From: a virus
Strand: one strand, 5' to 3'
Length of the DNA: 35,176 bases
IMG/VR virus record: IMGVR_UViG_3300032241_001162
Location: 1-35,176 of that record
The notes under the pieces: model-generated
The model's database searches: none
What the model was told of the DNA's origin: nothing
What the model saw: the letters and a program-made list of their open reading frames with translations, nothing else
Made by a program: the position numbers and the translations under genes
Part shown: piece after piece, positions 1 to 7,271 of the stretch
How the letters are laid out: every line of letters begins with the position of its first letter
Position numbering within the stretch: position 1 is the first letter of the stretch

Positions 1-77
1 AATTTGTATGATGGCTTTGTATCCATTCCTATGTAAACTTTATCAATCGGTATGACAGTAATTTTATAGATAAACAT
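1..77 (-). CDS. GIY-YIG-like nuclease family protein, N-terminal fragment (runs off left edge)
   Basis: An open reading frame starts at ATG 77-75 and stays open to the window edge, giving 25 complete codons. The start is supported by a Shine-Dalgarno AGGA (88-85) seven bases upstream. The fragment shows F-I-Y at residues 2-4 and Y-I-G at 15-17, ten residues apart, with a lysine after the first motif. This is the layout of the first beta strands of GIY-YIG nuclease domains. The catalytic Arg and Glu of the family would lie beyond the edge and cannot be checked. Small GIY-YIG-like proteins occur in T4-type phages as homing or repair nucleases or as uncharacterised proteins. The gene follows gp55 on the same strand after 53 bases, and its ribosome binding site sits in a hairpin (see 78-125). 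Family call is tentative because so little is visible; that it is a real gene is more secure. Confidence 0.6.
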   Translation of the reverse strand, partial: MFIYKITVIPIDKVYIGMDTKPSYK

Positions 78-125
78 ATTTTAATCCTAAATGTATATAA
101 TTATTTATGCATTTTGGATTAAAAT
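78..125 (-). promoter_or_regulatory. Hairpin sequestering the ribosome binding site of the GIY-YIG-like gene
   Basis: Positions 78-87 and 116-125 form a perfect 10-bp inverted repeat. The stem continues inward with 89-93/110-114 (5 bp) and 95-97/106-108 (3 bp), with single mismatches at 88/115 and 94/109, and an 8-base loop at 98-105. In minus-strand RNA the AGGA ribosome binding site (88-85) lies mostly inside the stem (GGA pairs with UCC at 118-116), and the AUG (77-75) follows the stem directly. No run of U follows the stem in either direction, so a terminator is less likely. The pairing is seen directly; the regulatory role is inferred by analogy with T4 genes e, soc and 49. Confidence 0.65.
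102..109 (-). promoter_or_regulatory. Late promoter octamer (CATAAATA) inside the hairpin
   Basis: Read on the minus strand, 109 to 102 is CATAAATA, a NATAAATA form of the T4 late promoter TATAAATA. By analogy with T4, transcription would begin about six bases further on, near 96. The RNA would then contain only the 3' arm of the hairpin, leaving the AGGA at 88-85 free. The match is 7 of 8 to the T4 consensus; AT-rich sequence makes chance matches possible. Confidence 0.5.
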
Positions 126-130
126 CAATC

Positions 131-1039
131 TTACTCTGATTCTTCGGGTAAATCTTCGTCGTCGGTTTCCACGCTTTTTGGCATACGCATATTTTTGTAT
201 ATTTCTGCTTGTCTGGCGCTCTCTTCCGCAAATTCATGAAGATTTTGTCTAGTAGAACTAGGAGTGAGTCCTGCTCCTTCCAGAAGATCATCTCGAATAT
301 TCTGACTCTTCTTTTCTAAATTTAAAATACGGGTAAAAGAATTAGTTACGGCAGCAGTATAATAGGCAAATGGATTTTCACTTTTACTTTCGTCAAATTG
401 TAATCCAATTTGGCTTAACTGTAGAATGGCCTGTCCTTTCATCTCATCTACATATGTATATCCACGCCAGTTACTACGTTGTGCGTATCTCTCGCTGAGT
501 TTAATATACATTCTTCCTAAATTCTCAGTAATGCGTCCATGATCTTTACTGAATTTTCCAGTCTTAATACCACCCTTCCAATGACTTTTTCCCACGCAAA
601 TTAATTCGTCATTTTCATCGTATTTCCAATGTTGGAACGGAGGAAAATTTACTTTATCATGGCTATCTGCGCGAGTTTTGGTAGTTTTCTTACGACCTGG
701 TGCCAACGGAATATGATCAAATGTCATAATCCGTATGACAACATCGGTTTTGGCAATAGTTTTGTAATCGGGAATACAATCCGATAGTTTGATTTTTTTA
801 TCGCCGGCTAGTTTTGCAGCAGTAAATGTTTGTAACCCTATTCTTTTAGCTCGAGCACGTTTGGCTTCTGCAATGGTTCGAACATTAATCTTATCTAAAT
901 TCGTTAAGATTAAATCGTATTGATGATATTCTGGTTTACTAAAACTGGAAAACGAACATTTACTTTTATGAATCTCTGCTAACAAATCTCTATTATTAAG
1001 ATATTTTACTTTTCTTGTGGTAATTCCAATATTTGTCAT
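131..1039 (-). CDS. 55: Late-transcription RNA polymerase sigma factor, gp55 family
   Basis: This 302-residue protein is the phage sigma factor that directs host RNA polymerase to late promoters, acting with the sliding clamp in T4. The diagnostic part is at about residues 185-250: an Asn-Trp-Arg-Gly stretch, then a helix with Asp-Glu-Met, then Asn-Pro-Phe-Ala-Tyr followed by a Lys-rich helix. This matches the region 2-like core of T4 gp55. T4 gp55 is 185 residues; the roughly 180-residue N-terminal extension here is, as I recall, usual for gp55 of T4-like cyanophages. The C-terminus is strongly acidic (last 12 residues); in T4 the C-terminus contacts the clamp, so a similar role is possible. 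The start at 1039 has an upstream AGAGGA (1058-1053), a rather long 13 bases away, and a consensus sigma70 promoter behind it. NATAAATA octamers near several late genes in the window support the assignment. Confidence 0.9.
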   Translation of the reverse strand: MTNIGITTRKVKYLNNRDLLAEIHKSKCSFSSFSKPEYHQYDLILTNLDKINVRTIAEAKRARAKRIGLQTFTAAKLAGDKKIKLSDCIPDYKTIAKTDVVIRIMTFDHIPLAPGRKKTTKTRADSHDKVNFPPFQHWKYDENDELICVGKSHWKGGIKTGKFSKDHGRITENLGRMYIKLSERYAQRSNWRGYTYVDEMKGQAILQLSQIGLQFDESKSENPFAYYTAAVTNSFTRILNLEKKSQNIRDDLLEGAGLTPSSTRQNLHEFAEESARQAEIYKNMRMPKSVETDDEDLPEESE

Positions 1040-1065
1040 CTTATTATTATTATCCTCTTAGAGAA

Positions 1066-1093
1066 ATTATAACATATTAAAGTAATATGTCAA
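1066..1093 (-). promoter_or_regulatory. Consensus sigma70 promoter for gene 55
   Basis: On the minus strand TTGACA (1093-1088) is followed after 16 bases by TATAAT (1071-1066). Both hexamers match the bacterial consensus fully. Start of transcription would fall near 1059, just ahead of the AGAGGA ribosome binding site of gene 55. This points to early expression by host polymerase. Confidence 0.75.
1072..1090. promoter_or_regulatory. Operator-like dyad in the gene 55 promoter spacer
   Basis: ACATATTA (1072-1079) and TAATATGT (1083-1090) are perfect 8-bp inverted repeats separated by three bases. The dyad fills the spacer between the -10 and -35 hexamers and overlaps three bases of the -35. 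A dimeric repressor bound here would block the promoter. The symmetry is seen; the function is inferred, and the sequence is AT-rich. Confidence 0.4.
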
Positions 1094-1144
1094 CTATTAA
1101 GTTAGCATTTTATTTATTGGTAAATAGTATATAAGGAGATTTTA

Positions 1145-1942
1145 ATGGCATTACCCGATATATCTGGACCTAGTCTTATCGACGCTTACAATCAGGCTAA
1201 TCCTCAACCCACAGTTAGTTTGACTACAGATATAGGCGGGAAAACAATTACTTCCGTGGTAAATCAGGATGGATCACCAGTACCACCTGGGGCACAACCT
1301 GAAGCTGCACCTCCTTTACAAGTCACTGTAACGAATTCTAAAGGACAGGTAATTCAACAGGATTTACGAGCAAAAATCTTGGTTCCTTCGAAATATCTAA
1401 CAGATGTTCCTTATGGAATGTCTGCCAATGGAGGAATAATTTTTCCATATACCCCGCAAATTTCATACGATGTTAAAGCCGATTATTCTGCTTTAAATCC
1501 CACGCATGGAAATTATACGCAATACTTTTATCAGCATAGTTCAGTTGGTCCTCTTAATATACAAGGGAAATTTACAGTTCAAAATGGTGCGGAAGCTGCA
1601 ATGTATCTAGCCACAGTGCATTTACTTAAATCTTTGACTAAAATGACTTTTGGGGAAGATGCATTGCCCGGAGCTCCTCCTCCGGTTTGCAGGTTGAATG
1701 CTTACGGAAAATATATGATACAGAATGTTCCGGTCGTTATTAATTCATATCGAATTGATTTGCCTAACGATGTTGATTATTTTACTCTCGGTAAAAATAA
1801 TCTAGATCCAACTTATCAAACTGCAATGGTACCGGTATCTTCCACTATTGCAATAACTTGTTATCCACTTTATAGTAGAAATGAGTTATCTCAATTTACC
1901 CTTGACAATTATATCAATTCATATAATTCAAAATACTTATAA
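1145..1942 (+). CDS. Baseplate tail-tube cap/junction protein (gp48/gp54-like)
   Basis: This 265-residue protein is the first gene of the tail block and probably joins the tail tube to the baseplate, as T4 gp48 and gp54 do. The N-terminal 60 residues are Pro/Gln/Thr rich. The conserved part starts near residue 95 with a Phe-Pro-Tyr-Thr-Pro motif, then an Asn/Gly-rich stretch, a helix with Ala-Thr-Val-His, a Thr-Lys-Met-x-Phe-Gly motif near 165-170, a Gly-Ala-Pro-Pro-Pro turn and an Asp-Val-Asp-Tyr-Phe motif near 210. I associate this pattern with gp48/gp54 proteins of T4-like aquatic phages, but cannot tell which of the two it is. The start is well supported by AAGGAG (1133-1138) six bases ahead. 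gp53 follows after three bases. Confidence 0.6.
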   Translation: MALPDISGPSLIDAYNQANPQPTVSLTTDIGGKTITSVVNQDGSPVPPGAQPEAAPPLQVTVTNSKGQVIQQDLRAKILVPSKYLTDVPYGMSANGGIIFPYTPQISYDVKADYSALNPTHGNYTQYFYQHSSVGPLNIQGKFTVQNGAEAAMYLATVHLLKSLTKMTFGEDALPGAPPPVCRLNAYGKYMIQNVPVVINSYRIDLPNDVDYFTLGKNNLDPTYQTAMVPVSSTIAITCYPLYSRNELSQFTLDNYINSYNSKYL

Positions 1943-1945
1943 TAT

Positions 1946-2248
1946 ATGGCAACTTATCAAAAGACTAGTCCCTATTATACAACGACATCGACTTCTGCTG
2001 GCTATCTCGGAACAATGATTTATAGAGATATTCCTGCACAATCTGATGATATATTGTATACCATCGCAGGACAATATCAATATAGACCCGATTTGTTAGC
2101 ATATGCTTTATATAATGATTCTAATTTGTGGTGGGTATTTGCTATGAGGAATCTTTCTGTAATTAAAGATCCTATATATGATTTCGTAGCAGGCACACAA
2201 ATATATCTTCCTAAGCTGAGTACCATTAAATCAACCTTAGGAATTTAA
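1946..2248 (+). CDS. 53: Baseplate wedge protein gp53
   Basis: A 100-residue protein with the gp53 pattern: an N-terminal Ser-Pro-Tyr-Tyr-Thr-Thr segment, then about residues 28-95 forming a LysM-like fold with Arg-Pro-Asp-Leu-Leu-Ala, a Leu-Trp-Trp-Val-Phe motif, and Asp-Pro-Ile-Tyr-Asp-Phe followed by a Gly and Pro close to the end. In T4, gp53 bridges neighbouring baseplate wedges around the hub. T4 gp53 is 196 residues, so this is a short form reduced to the core domain. There is no clear Shine-Dalgarno; the ATG comes four bases after the stop of the preceding gene, so translational coupling is likely. Confidence 0.85.
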   Translation: MATYQKTSPYYTTTSTSAGYLGTMIYRDIPAQSDDILYTIAGQYQYRPDLLAYALYNDSNLWWVFAMRNLSVIKDPIYDFVAGTQIYLPKLSTIKSTLGI

Positions 2249-2249
2249 T

Positions 2250-5135
2250 ATGACCCTTAATGCTGGCGATTCACCGTTAACAGATAAAACTCCAAACACT
2301 TCTCAAGAAAGTTCGGAAATTGTTGTTACAGCAACAAGGTTGCCACCGATCGAAAAAAATGTATTAAATTCTTATAGATCTTACACTTATAATTTTACGC
2401 TAGCTACATTAAACAAAGAACAAGTTAACAATCCTTCCAGTTATAGAAATTCTAATATTGTATCGAATGTTATTTTAAGATCTGGCGGGAAAGCAGGAAC
2501 AGGAATAACTCCTCCTCAACCTGCCTCTGCCGATCAACTTAATGCTATAGATCAACAAATAATACAAAATCAACAAAGTGCAAAGGTTGTAACATTCAAC
2601 GACGCTATAACTAATGCTACGTTGTCGGGAAACACAAACAGCATTGATTTTACAGCCCAGGAAAATGCAGCGGTTCAATTAGCTGCTCAAAATAACGCAG
2701 GATTAAATCAACAATTAACTTTATTAAAAGACGGTCCTCAGGTGGTTGAAGATTATAATGCTAATTCTTGGGCAAAGTTCGATTATTATATCGATAATGT
2801 CGAAATACAAACCATTATGGCTCCAACACAAAAGGCACAGGCTACCATTATATCTGGTATGTCTTTTGAAGTATACGAACCATATAGTATTAGCGGATTT
2901 TTAGAAACACTTCAAGTAGCTTCGGTTGCTGCTGGATATATTAATTATATGCAGGCAGTATTTGTTTTAGAAATAAAATTTATAGGATATCCTGACGGTG
3001 ATGATTTTACAGATCCTCATATTGTAGATAAAAGTACTAGATTTATTCCTTTTCATTTTACAAAAGTAGAAGTAGATGTTTCTGAGCAAGGGACTAGATA
3101 TCGATGCCAAGGTGTACCCGTGGATCAAATGGCCTTTGGTCATCCAAATAATTTACAAAGACCTATACAGGTTCCATCATCAAAAGAAAAAGAAGCACCG
3201 TTCAATGTAAAAACTGTTTTAGAAAATTTAATGAGTAGTGTTACTAAAGGAATAGGATTAGATGCCAAAGAAGGAAAATATGTAGAAGGAACGCCTACTC
3301 CTACAACAAATGACGAATATAAAATAGAATTTCCTTCATATGTGGACAAAAAGTTGGATTATACTGTAGAAAATGATATAGCAACAGCAGAAGTTACAAA
3401 AATATTTTTACAAAGAAATCTCTATGATTTCAAAGATCCAGAGCTATCAAAAGGTAGTAACTATAAATTTGATGATGAAGAAGGCGCAAACGATTCTAAT
3501 ACTCAAGTTAATCCATCTAGCACAATTATGGTATTTCAAGCAGGAGCAAATATTAGTGAAATTATTAGTTCCGTAATACGAGATAGTGATTATCTAGCTA
3601 AAAAATTACAAAAATTAGCCGACGGCGGTGATATCGACAGTGTGATCGACAATTACGACATGATAGATTTTTGGAGAATAACAATTAAGGTCGAAATAGG
3701 AGCATATGATCCTGTATGGGGCAAAAATAAACGTACATTTACATATGTAGTTACTCCTTATAAAATGCATTATACTTTAATTCCGGGATTTCAAAAAGAT
3801 AATTCAAATCCTGAACGGTTAAAATCTTTAATACGCCGTGCCTATAATTATATCTATACAGGTCAAAATGTTGATCTATTAGATTTTAAATTAAATTTTA
3901 ATACTCTATTTTATGAACCGTTAGTAAGAGGAATGGGAAACAATGATATTGTTCCTAGAGCTAATGCATTGGCCCCTGACGAACAAGTCAAAGCGCAAAA
4001 AGCAGCCCAGAAAAATTTAGAGGATGTAATAAGAAAGACTATCGGACAACCTGTCAGTTTACCGGAAAAGTTAGCTAGTCGGTTAAATCAAAAAAATGCC
4101 GGACTACCAAAAACTGATCCATTTTCAATACAAGCAAAAAATATGTTTCGTTCGTTAATAGAAACATCTCAGTTTAGTATGTTAATGGGAGATTTAGAAA
4201 TAATAGGAGATCCATTTTATCTAGTTACAGGAGGACTGGGAAATTATTTTCCTGATGAATCAGAAGACAGCCCCGCAGAAACATCGGATGGAGAAACAAA
4301 TCATAATTACGGTCAAGTTTTAATACAAATAGATTTTAAAAACCCTATAGACATCGATGATGTGCCGTTCTCAGATGGAGGTACTGGTTTAGCAAAATTT
4401 AATACCGACAAGATTTCTTTTTCAGGAATATATAGTGTTACTCGAGTAACTTCCATGTTCAAAGAAGGTGTATTTAAACAAAAATTACAAGTCTATAGAA
4501 TGATATCTGTCGATGTTAACGATCAAGTTACAATTAGTAATCCAGGAGATAACATGAAAGTTTCTCCAAACCCTAATGATGCACTTGTTCCAGATGCTGC
4601 TAAAAATATCGTAAAAACTCCTCCAGCAAGCTCGATATCTCAATTAATATCGGGTATACAAAAAATTGAAACTTCTATACAAACTGCGGTTTCTAAGATA
4701 GAAGGAGCTATAAGTGGTGCAATAACTTCTGCGGGTCAAGCAGTTTCTGCTGTAACGGCTGCGCCTGCTGCTGCAATAAAAAATGTAACTAATAGTATAA
4801 ACGGGACTATACAGGGAATTGCATCTCCGATTACTAATGCAGCATCCCAATTAGGGCTAACTACTGCTGAATTGTTAACTTTAAAACCTGCGCAATTAGC
4901 ATCGATAATTGCTCTTTCTAAACTTGTACCACCTAATTCAGGTGTAATACAACAATTACAAAATGGAGTAGTAATACAAACTCCGCAAGATTTACAAAAT
5001 TTACCTGCTGCTAATCCGGTTACGACAGCTATAAATGAAGGGTTAACTTTTAATGGAAGAGTTTATACTTTAGAACAGATACAAAAAATTAGAGCCGCTG
5101 CGGCACAAAACGGAACTGATATTCCTGGAGGATGA
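2250..5135 (+). CDS. Baseplate central hub protein (gp27 position)
   Basis: A 961-residue structural protein placed directly before the spike gene, where a hub protein that carries the spike trimer is expected (T4 gp27 and gp5 act together). Residues 21-30 contain a Val-Val-Thr-Ala-Thr-Arg motif. Residues about 170-310 form a beta-rich region with a Lys-Phe-Asp-Tyr-Tyr-Ile start and a Val-Pro-Val-Asp-Gln-Met-Ala end, resembling hub domains that sit on the tail tube. The middle is mixed alpha/beta. Residues about 790-870 are Ala/Ser/Ile rich with a heptad-like look (coiled coil or amphipathic helix), and the C-terminus is Gln/Asn rich. It is much longer than T4 gp27 (391 residues). AGGA ahead of the ATG supports the start; it begins one base after the gp53 stop. 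Hub function is inferred from position and fold type, not from a clear family match. Confidence 0.55.
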   Translation: MTLNAGDSPLTDKTPNTSQESSEIVVTATRLPPIEKNVLNSYRSYTYNFTLATLNKEQVNNPSSYRNSNIVSNVILRSGGKAGTGITPPQPASADQLNAIDQQIIQNQQSAKVVTFNDAITNATLSGNTNSIDFTAQENAAVQLAAQNNAGLNQQLTLLKDGPQVVEDYNANSWAKFDYYIDNVEIQTIMAPTQKAQATIISGMSFEVYEPYSISGFLETLQVASVAAGYINYMQAVFVLEIKFIGYPDGDDFTDPHIVDKSTRFIPFHFTKVEVDVSEQGTRYRCQGVPVDQMAFGHPNNLQRPIQVPSSKEKEAPFNVKTVLENLMSSVTKGIGLDAKEGKYVEGTPTPTTNDEYKIEFPSYVDKKLDYTVENDIATAEVTKIFLQRNLYDFKDPELSKGSNYKFDDEEGANDSNTQVNPSSTIMVFQAGANISEIISSVIRDSDYLAKKLQKLADGGDIDSVIDNYDMIDFWRITIKVEIGAYDPVWGKNKRTFTYVVTPYKMHYTLIPGFQKDNSNPERLKSLIRRAYNYIYTGQNVDLLDFKLNFNTLFYEPLVRGMGNNDIVPRANALAPDEQVKAQKAAQKNLEDVIRKTIGQPVSLPEKLASRLNQKNAGLPKTDPFSIQAKNMFRSLIETSQFSMLMGDLEIIGDPFYLVTGGLGNYFPDESEDSPAETSDGETNHNYGQVLIQIDFKNPIDIDDVPFSDGGTGLAKFNTDKISFSGIYSVTRVTSMFKEGVFKQKLQVYRMISVDVNDQVTISNPGDNMKVSPNPNDALVPDAAKNIVKTPPASSISQLISGIQKIETSIQTAVSKIEGAISGAITSAGQAVSAVTAAPAAAIKNVTNSINGTIQGIASPITNAASQLGLTTAELLTLKPAQLASIIALSKLVPPNSGVIQQLQNGVVIQTPQDLQNLPAANPVTTAINEGLTFNGRVYTLEQIQKIRAAAAQNGTDIPGG

Positions 5136-5144
5136 TTATATTTT

Positions 5145-7253
5145 ATGGCAATGAATGATAGAAGTCTAGCACCGTTACCATCTCCTGGCCCATTTATAGG
5201 AGAAATAACAAACCATCTCGATTCTTCATTCATGGGTGGTGTAGAAGTCGCACTGATAACAGGTATCCCTGGACCAGTTAGTGATCAAGATTTTGTATAT
5301 CCAGTTCAATATCTTAATCCTTTTTATGGAGTAACTTCGGCAAAGTTTGAAGGTAATGATAGCAGTAATTTCAATGATGTTCAAAAAAGTTATGGAATGT
5401 GGTTTGTTCCTCCTGATATAGGTACAAAAGTTTTAGTTATTTTTGTCGACGGCGATCCCAACCAAGGATATTGGATGGGGTGTGTTATGGATACTTTCCA
5501 AAATCATATGATTCCAGGAATTGCAGCCTGTGACAAAACTGCAATGACACAGGATCAAATCAATTCTTATGGAACCACAAAATTACCGGTAGCGGAAATA
5601 CATAAAAAAAGTCAAAACTTAAATGATGGCGGTGTAGTAAACAATATATCTAAAGCAGTGCATCCATTTGCCGATAGATTAAAAGTACAGGGATTGTTAA
5701 TAGATGATATAAGAGGTATAACATCTAGTTCCGCTAGAAGAGAAATTCCTAGTGCAGTATTTGGAGTCAGCACCCCCGGACCAGTCGATACCACCAAAGG
5801 GGCTAAAAGAGGAACGATCGGATATAATGGTAGTCGTTTAGCACCGGTTAGTAGATTAGGAGGATCTACTTTTGTTATGGATGATGGCGATGTTAATGGG
5901 CAAAATGAATTAGTAAGAATACGCACAAGAACTGGGCATCAAATTTTATTACATAATTCTGCAGACTTGATTTATATTGCTAATAGTGCGGGTACTGCTT
6001 GGTTAGAAATGACTAGCCTAGGAAAAATAGATATCTATGCAGCAGACTCAATTTCTATACACAGCGAAAATGATATAAATTTTAGAGCTGATAGAGATGT
6101 CAACATCGAAGCATTAAGAAATTTAAATTTATCAGCCTCGAGCAATGTACAAATACAAAGTGTAGCTAAAACAACAATTATATCAGGAGACGATTGTTTT
6201 GTTCAAACAGGCGGTCAAATGAATATCAATGCTTCGGGGGATACTGACATTGCATCAGAAAATAATGTGAATATTGTTGGAAATAGTTCTGTTAAGATGG
6301 GTAGTTCTGCTGACATACATTTAGCTGCGGGAGGGATCATGTATCAAGGATCCAGCGGTAATTTTAATGTTTCTGCTGGCGGAACTTATTTTGAAACGGC
6401 GCAGCTTATACAAATGAATGGTCCTGCGGCCGCAACACCAACCAGTCCATCAACACCGGAATCTGCTTCTCCATTACCTCTATTTTCATTACCTAATAGA
6501 GCAGCTGGCGCATCAGGCACTTGGGAAAATGGTCAAAAATATGCGGCCCCTAATCTTACAACTATATTACCACGTGTTCCTACACATGAACCGTACGATC
6601 AACATGAAAATAAGAATCCTTCACAATTCAGTGCGGCAAATACAGATATACAACGACCGGGCGGCCCGACTTCTCAAACAAATGGCGGAATTTCTACAAG
6701 CATTTCAACCTTATATCCGACCAAGCCTAATATTGCGGGAACCCCACCTGCAAAAACAGGAAATGTTCCTGCAGATAATCTGAATGCGTTTTTATGGATG
6801 ATTAGATATGCTGAAGGAACCGCAACAGATAACGGATACCGAACAATGTATACCGGAGCATTATTTAATGTTACGGATCCTACAATAAATGGCCAACCTA
6901 ATACTACATACAATTATGCGGCACACCCTAACATTGTTAACGGTAAAAATACAAAATACCCGTCGACTGCTGCGGGCGCATATCAATTCTTATATTCGAC
7001 TTGGAAAAATTGTCAAACGATCCTTAATTTGCCCGACTTTAGTCCTGATAGTCAGGATAAAGCCTGTAAGCTACTATTGACCCAAACTAATTCCATGGAC
7101 GACATATTAAACGGTAATTTTAATGTTGCCGTAGCAAAAAACAAAAATATATGGGCTAGTTTACCTGGGTCTATTTACGGGCAACCTACTAGACAATTAG
7201 CCAATATACAACAAGTTTACTTAGATGCTGGAGGCACAATTGCGTCGGTTTAA
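5145..7253 (+). CDS. 5: Baseplate spike (gp5-like) with C-terminal lambda-R-type muramidase domain
   Basis: A 702-residue cell-puncturing spike. Residues about 12-130 match the OB-fold region of gp5/VgrG-type spikes. Residues about 258-426 are a chain of short beta repeats with alternating Asn/Asp, Ile/Val and Ser (Asn-Ile-Asn, Asp-Val-Asn, Val-Lys-Met and so on), the intertwined beta-helix needle. A Pro/Ser/Thr-rich linker follows to about 540. Residues about 545-702 match the lambda endolysin R family (lytic transglycosylase, GH104): Ala-Glu-Gly-Thr with the probable catalytic Glu557, a Ser-Thr-Ala-Ala-Gly-Ala-Tyr-Gln-Phe motif, Asp-Phe-Ser-Pro-x-Ser-Gln-Asp, and Asn-Ile-Trp-Ala-Ser-Leu-Pro-Gly near 665. 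In T4 gp5 the lysozyme lies between OB fold and beta-helix and is of a different family. GGAGG lies 12 bases ahead of the ATG. The role would be local digestion of peptidoglycan during DNA injection. Confidence 0.88.
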   Translation: MAMNDRSLAPLPSPGPFIGEITNHLDSSFMGGVEVALITGIPGPVSDQDFVYPVQYLNPFYGVTSAKFEGNDSSNFNDVQKSYGMWFVPPDIGTKVLVIFVDGDPNQGYWMGCVMDTFQNHMIPGIAACDKTAMTQDQINSYGTTKLPVAEIHKKSQNLNDGGVVNNISKAVHPFADRLKVQGLLIDDIRGITSSSARREIPSAVFGVSTPGPVDTTKGAKRGTIGYNGSRLAPVSRLGGSTFVMDDGDVNGQNELVRIRTRTGHQILLHNSADLIYIANSAGTAWLEMTSLGKIDIYAADSISIHSENDINFRADRDVNIEALRNLNLSASSNVQIQSVAKTTIISGDDCFVQTGGQMNINASGDTDIASENNVNIVGNSSVKMGSSADIHLAAGGIMYQGSSGNFNVSAGGTYFETAQLIQMNGPAAATPTSPSTPESASPLPLFSLPNRAAGASGTWENGQKYAAPNLTTILPRVPTHEPYDQHENKNPSQFSAANTDIQRPGGPTSQTNGGISTSISTLYPTKPNIAGTPPAKTGNVPADNLNAFLWMIRYAEGTATDNGYRTMYTGALFNVTDPTINGQPNTTYNYAAHPNIVNGKNTKYPSTAAGAYQFLYSTWKNCQTILNLPDFSPDSQDKACKLLLTQTNSMDDILNGNFNVAVAKNKNIWASLPGSIYGQPTRQLANIQQVYLDAGGTIASV

Positions 7254-7258
7254 CCACC

Positions 7259-7266
7259 GATAAATA
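7259..7266 (+). promoter_or_regulatory. Late promoter octamer (GATAAATA) before gp25
   Basis: GATAAATA matches the T4 late promoter at 7 of 8 positions and the relaxed NATAAATA form fully. It lies in the 18-base gap between the spike and gp25 genes, five bases before the ATG at 7272, so transcripts from it would have almost no leader. Confidence 0.55.
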
Positions 7267-7271
7267 TTATT

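Noticed and set aside
64-291. Minus-strand 75-codon frame overlapping the end of gene 55
   Set aside because: It overlaps gene 55 in another frame and the hairpin; the frame starting at 77 is the better gene.
1111-1118. AATAAATA on the minus strand as a late promoter for gene 55
   Set aside because: It matches NATAAATA, but would lie over 70 bases upstream of the start, in AT-rich DNA, beside a far better sigma70 promoter. Kept as a possibility only.
1119-1126. GGTAAATA as a late promoter for the first tail gene
   Set aside because: Only 6 of 8 positions match and the second base breaks NATAAATA; other signals for this gene may lie elsewhere.
6418-6783. 121-codon frame inside the spike gene
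   Set aside because: Lies in another frame of the linker of the spike gene; His/Gln/Leu-rich translation without domain features.
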